From the NCBI RefSeq assembly GCF_008085915.1, contig NZ_VSJK01000011.1, positions 62,001 through 126,000 of the forward strand: DNA of 64,000 nt. The letters are read 5' to 3'. A model generated the notes under the pieces. That model was given only the letters and a program-made list of their open reading frames with translations, was not told the DNA's origin and searched no databases. Below, in pieces: positions 60,869 to 64,000 of this stretch. Made by a program: the position numbers and the translations under genes. Numbering within the stretch: position 1 is the stretch's first letter; each line of letters starts with the position of its first letter. The DNA is from Oceaniovalibus sp. ACAM 378 (lineage in GTDB: Bacteria > Pseudomonadota > Alphaproteobacteria > Rhodobacterales > Rhodobacteraceae).

Positions 60869-61798
60869 TTGACGTCTGATACGGCCCCCGGAACTCAGCC
60901 CGGTCTTTCCTCCGGTCCGGTCACTGGCCGCCATCCATTCTTCGGGCTCGGGTTGGCCGCTTGTGCGGCCTTGCTGCTATCCCCTGACACCCTGTTCATG
61001 CGGTGGTCGGAGATGGACGGCTTTGCAATGCTGGCCTGGCGCGGATTACTCACCGCGCTGGTCCTGCTTGGGGTGTTCGTGTTGTTCACCCGCGAGCGGC
61101 GTGCCGCGTTGCGGGCGGCAACCGGGGCGGTCGGGCTGACGGTGATCGCGACGCAAACCGTCAACACCACTCTGTTCAGCCTGTCGGTTTCGATCGCGCC
61201 GGTGTCCGTGGTGCTGTTCGGCGTCGCCACCACGCCGATCTGGGCCGCGGTCTTCGGCCGATTCATCCTGCACGAGCCGACCCGCAAAACCACATGGATC
61301 ACCATTTTCGCCGTGATGACCGGCATCGGCATTGCCGTTCTGACCGGCCCCGACGGCCGCCCTGCCCTGTCGGCGCCGGTGATGCTGGGGGCGCTTGGCG
61401 GGCTGACCGTCGGGGCTTCCCTTGCATTGACCTTTGTCTTGTTGCGCCGGGCGTCGGGGCTGTCGATCCTGCTTGTCGTGGGGCTGGGCAGTCTGATCAG
61501 CGGTCTGGGCGGGCTGTTGGTGGCCGGGGATACGGTGTTTGACGGCACGCTCTGGGCCATCGCGATTTCGGGTCTGGTGCTGCTGCCGGTCTCGTTCTTT
61601 TCGCTGTCCTTCGCCTCGCGTTACACCAATGCGTCAAACGTCAGTCTGTTGCTGCTGCTGGAAACCGTGCTTGGCCCGCTGTTTGTCTGGGCCGGTGCGG
61701 GCGAAGCGCCAACCGGGGCAATGCTGATCGGCGGCGCCATTGTGGTGGCCAGTCTCGCCGCATATCTGCTGTCCGAATCTCGCCGGCGTGCGATGTGA
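60869..61798 (+). CDS. EamA/DMT family permease
   Basis: The 309-residue protein has about ten membrane segments and two EamA repeats, with MLAWRGLLTALVLLGVFVLF, LFSLSVSIAPVSVVLFGVAT and RYTNASNVSLLLLLETVLGP. It probably exports a small metabolite. The start is uncertain (TTG at 60869). The intergenic gap to crtE (61799-62049) holds nothing that I can support. Confidence 0.82.
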   Translation: MTSDTAPGTQPGLSSGPVTGRHPFFGLGLAACAALLLSPDTLFMRWSEMDGFAMLAWRGLLTALVLLGVFVLFTRERRAALRAATGAVGLTVIATQTVNTTLFSLSVSIAPVSVVLFGVATTPIWAAVFGRFILHEPTRKTTWITIFAVMTGIGIAVLTGPDGRPALSAPVMLGALGGLTVGASLALTFVLLRRASGLSILLVVGLGSLISGLGGLLVAGDTVFDGTLWAIAISGLVLLPVSFFSLSFASRYTNASNVSLLLLLETVLGPLFVWAGAGEAPTGAMLIGGAIVVASLAAYLLSESRRRAM

Positions 61799-62049
61799 CA
61801 CCGATACTGGAGCAGAAACCGCGACGCGAAACGGGCGGTATTCCGCGTGCCATCTTGCAGGTATAGAAGGGCGTGATATTTGCGAACGGTCCGGATCTCG
61901 CGCTTTTCTAACAGGGCGATCTGCTGCAAACTGCGATCAATGGTGGAAAAACTGACTTGCGTAACCCGGCCTTGCCGCCATGAATGGCGATGCGACCCCA
62001 TGACCAGACCCTGACACCGGCATACCCATCGCAAGATACGGAGACCGCA

Positions 62050-62940
62050 ATGACGCTGAAGAACCGGATCGAATCCACGATATCTCAGGCTGTCCGGCGC
62101 GGTCAGTCCGGCGCGGTTCCGCCCCGTCTTGCCGCCGCACTGGAATATGCGGTGACGCCCGGTGGTGCGCGGATTCGCCCGACAATCTGTCTTTCGGTGG
62201 CGCTGGCCTGCGGCGATGACCGCCCTGCCCTGTCCAATGCGGCAGCGGCTTCGCTTGAGCTGATTCACTGTGCCAGTCTGGTCCACGACGATCTGCCCTG
62301 TTTTGACGATGCGGCGACGCGCCGGGGCAAACCTTCGGTTCACCGGGCATTCTCCGAATCTCTGGCCGTGCTGACCGGCGACAGCCTGATTGTGATGGGG
62401 TTCGATCTGCTGGCGCGGGCGGCGGGAACCGGCGGTGACGCCGACGGCACATCAGGTGCGGTGCGGGCGGTTGAACTCATTCGCATCCTCGGCGCCTGCA
62501 CCGGAATGCCGGGCGGGATCTGTGCCGGTCAGGGTTGGGAAAGTGAAACCACCATCGATCTTTCGGCCTATCACCGGGCCAAGACCGGCGCGCTGTTCGT
62601 TGCCGCCACAAGGATGGGTGCCGTGGCCGCCGGGCAGGATGGCGAACCGTGGGAGGAGTTGGGCGCGCGTATCGGCGAGGCGTATCAGGTGGCCGACGAT
62701 CTGCGGGACGCGCTTTTCGATGCCAAGACGCTGGGCAAACCCGTGGGTCAGGATGATCTGCACGGACGCCCCAACGCCGTGTCGCAAATGGGCGTACAGG
62801 GCGCCACCCAGCGGTTGAAAGACATCCTTGGCGGCGCCATTGCCAGCATTCCGGCCTGCGAGGGCGAGGCGATGCTGGCCGAGATGGTGCGCCGCACCGC
62901 CGAAGAGCTGACTCCAATGGCGGTGCGCCCCCGAAGCTGA
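62050..62940 (+). CDS. crtE: Polyprenyl (geranylgeranyl) diphosphate synthase, CrtE-like
   Basis: The 296-residue trans-prenyl synthase has both aspartate-rich motifs: SLVHDDLPCFDDAATRRGKP (DDxxxxD) and QVADDLRDALFD (DDxxD), plus GGARIRPTICLSVALACGDD and GALFVAATRMGAVAAGQ. It makes a C15-C20 prenyl diphosphate; the DDLPCFDDA motif with two extra residues fits short-chain bacterial types such as GGPP synthase. The place near hemA and cytochrome c2 suggests a carotenoid/photosynthesis context. Product length cannot be fixed by eye. Confidence 0.82.
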   Translation: MTLKNRIESTISQAVRRGQSGAVPPRLAAALEYAVTPGGARIRPTICLSVALACGDDRPALSNAAAASLELIHCASLVHDDLPCFDDAATRRGKPSVHRAFSESLAVLTGDSLIVMGFDLLARAAGTGGDADGTSGAVRAVELIRILGACTGMPGGICAGQGWESETTIDLSAYHRAKTGALFVAATRMGAVAAGQDGEPWEELGARIGEAYQVADDLRDALFDAKTLGKPVGQDDLHGRPNAVSQMGVQGATQRLKDILGGAIASIPACEGEAMLAEMVRRTAEELTPMAVRPRS

Positions 62941-62964
62941 CAGTTGGGTGCGCAGGCCAGCAGG

Positions 62965-63804
62965 TCAGCCCGCCGCCTGCCCAGACTGCGCGTTGCGGTT
63001 CAGGATCATCCGGCGGGAAAAGGCGACGATGAACAGCGCCGTCAGCACCAGAACAATTGTCGGCCCCGGCGCACTGTCAAGATAAAAGCTGGCGTATACT
63101 CCGCCCACCATCGACACCAGACAGACGCCCACAGCGACAAACAGCATCCGCCCGAAACTGCGCACCAACAGGAATGCAATCGCCCCGGGTGTGACCAGCA
63201 GGGCCACCGCCAGAATTAGCCCCACTGCCGACAGGGTCGCCACCACGGTCAGCGACAGGATCGTCAGCAGGCCATAATGCAGCCAGTTCACCCGCAGCCC
63301 CGAAGCCCGCGCCTGTGCCGGATCAAAGGCATGCAGCAGGAAATCGCGCCACTTGGTAGAAAGAATGACCGACACGACAACCGAAATCAGCCCCGCCGTC
63401 CAAAGATCATTCGCCCGGATACCCAGCATGTTGCCAAACAGGATGTGATCCAGATGCGCGTCGCTGGGAAATGCGACAAACAGGATCAGCCCGACGGCGA
63501 ACATCCCCGAAAATACCACCCCCATCACCGTGTCCTGTTTCACCCGGCTGTTTTCGGCCAGATAGCCGGTCAACAGCGCACAGGTCATCCCGGCCACGAA
63601 AGCGCCCAAAATCAGCGGCAGGCCCAGAATATAGGCCAGAACGACCCCCGGCAGGATCGCATGGCTGACCGCGTCCCCCATAAGTGCCCAGCCTTTGAGC
63701 ACCAGAAAACAGGACAAAAGCGCAGTGGGCGGCGCGACGATCAGCGCGATCCAGAACGCATTCAGCATGAATGGATACTGAAACGGCAAAAGCAGTTCGC
63801 TCAT
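62965..63804 (-). CDS. sitD: Metal ABC transporter permease (MntD/SitD/ZnuB type)
   Basis: The 279-residue ABC-3 type permease has about eight membrane helices and GWALMGDAVSHAILPGVVLA, ENSRVKQDTVMGVVFSGMFA and SAVGLILAVALLVTPGAIAF, conserved in Mn/Fe/Zn importer permeases. It overlaps the second permease gene by 4 bases. Metal (Mn, Fe or Zn) cannot be decided from this part alone. Confidence 0.88.
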   Translation of the reverse strand: MSELLLPFQYPFMLNAFWIALIVAPPTALLSCFLVLKGWALMGDAVSHAILPGVVLAYILGLPLILGAFVAGMTCALLTGYLAENSRVKQDTVMGVVFSGMFAVGLILFVAFPSDAHLDHILFGNMLGIRANDLWTAGLISVVVSVILSTKWRDFLLHAFDPAQARASGLRVNWLHYGLLTILSLTVVATLSAVGLILAVALLVTPGAIAFLLVRSFGRMLFVAVGVCLVSMVGGVYASFYLDSAPGPTIVLVLTALFIVAFSRRMILNRNAQSGQAAG

Positions 63805-64000
63805 GCTTCGACCTCCAGCGCTTGCCGCGCCTTGGCACGAGCCGCCAAAAGGCCGTGTTTCGGGGCGATGACAAACGCGATCAGAAAGATCAGTGTCTGC
63901 AACGCGACGATGATACCGCCTGTCGCCCCGTCAAGGAAAAAGCTGAGGTAGGCGCCGACGAAACTGGTTCCCGCGCCGATGGCAACCGACAGGATCAAAA
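63801..64000 (-). CDS. sitC: Metal ABC transporter permease (SitC type), C-terminal end
   Basis: The minus strand is open to the right edge with no internal start, so only the last 66 residues are seen: SVAIGAGTSFVGAYLSFFLD, ATGGIIVALQTLIFLIAFVI and APKHGLLAARAKARQALEVE. This is the C-terminus of the first metal permease subunit; the rest, the ATPase and the binding protein presumably lie beyond the window. Confidence 0.8.
   Translation of the reverse strand, partial: LILSVAIGAGTSFVGAYLSFFLDGATGGIIVALQTLIFLIAFVIAPKHGLLAARAKARQALEVEA

Overview
The window looks like part of a large replicon (plasmid or chromid) of a Rhodobacterales/Roseobacter-group alphaproteobacterium. The reasons are the moderately high GC, a repABC replication/partition cassette with its counter-transcribed RNA at the left edge, a TRAP transporter, a sox-type sulfur cluster, the C4-type 5-aminolevulinate synthase, heme uptake genes of roseobacter layout and a CrtE-type prenyl synthase. 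Species cannot be decided from the sequence alone.

Layout. 1-4640: the start of repC (cut by the window edge), a ctRNA gene, repB and repA on the minus strand, an inverted-repeat control region and a DnaA box, then gene-poor DNA with decayed mobile-element pieces (serine recombinase, IS630-type transposase). 4650-9690: a dihydrolipoyl-dehydrogenase-like flavoprotein and an aldehyde dehydrogenase, divergent from an OhrR-like regulator, then an acetamidase/formamidase and a PRC-barrel protein. 9871-13936: a cytoplasmic paoABC-like molybdenum aldehyde oxidoreductase and a DUF2934 protein. 14060-14400: a tandem repeat and an IS6-family remnant. 14556-23869: a full heme uptake system, with hmuSTUV on one strand and hmuR, a secreted protein, exbB, two exbD genes, tonB and hemP on the other.

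24413-27570: a DctQMP TRAP transporter for an organic acid. 27959-34151: an unusual sulfur-oxidation operon made of an isoquinoline-oxidoreductase-like molybdenum enzyme (two subunits), a small cytochrome c, a flavocytochrome-c-type flavoprotein and SoxX, SoxY, SoxZ and SoxA, but no SoxB or SoxCD in the window. 34235-36747: glutaminase, periplasmic MsrA and a cupin. 37142-44195: Kdo synthesis and transfer genes (kdsD, kdsA, kdsB, waaA) and three glycosyltransferase-type genes, one of them AT-rich and probably acquired.

44551-47907: a compact operon with its own promoter. It encodes a 63-residue four-cysteine acidic peptide, a protein of four approximately 40-residue repeats, a divergent isoprenyl-diphosphate-synthase-like protein and a squalene-cyclase/prenyltransferase-like toroid protein, followed by a truncated ORF. 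I regard this as the best candidate for an undescribed biosynthetic system. 47927-53822: an IclR regulator and a polar amino-acid ABC importer with an aspartoacylase-type deacylase and a PLP dehydratase, resembling but not equal to the ectoine catabolic locus. 53876-57612: a heterodimeric ABC exporter with one degenerate ATPase site. 57929-64000: a DksA-type zinc finger, a deaminase, hemA, cytochrome c, an EamA permease, a GGPP-synthase-like gene and the end of a Mn/Zn/Fe ABC permease pair cut by the right edge. I saw no rRNA, tRNA or CRISPR array.
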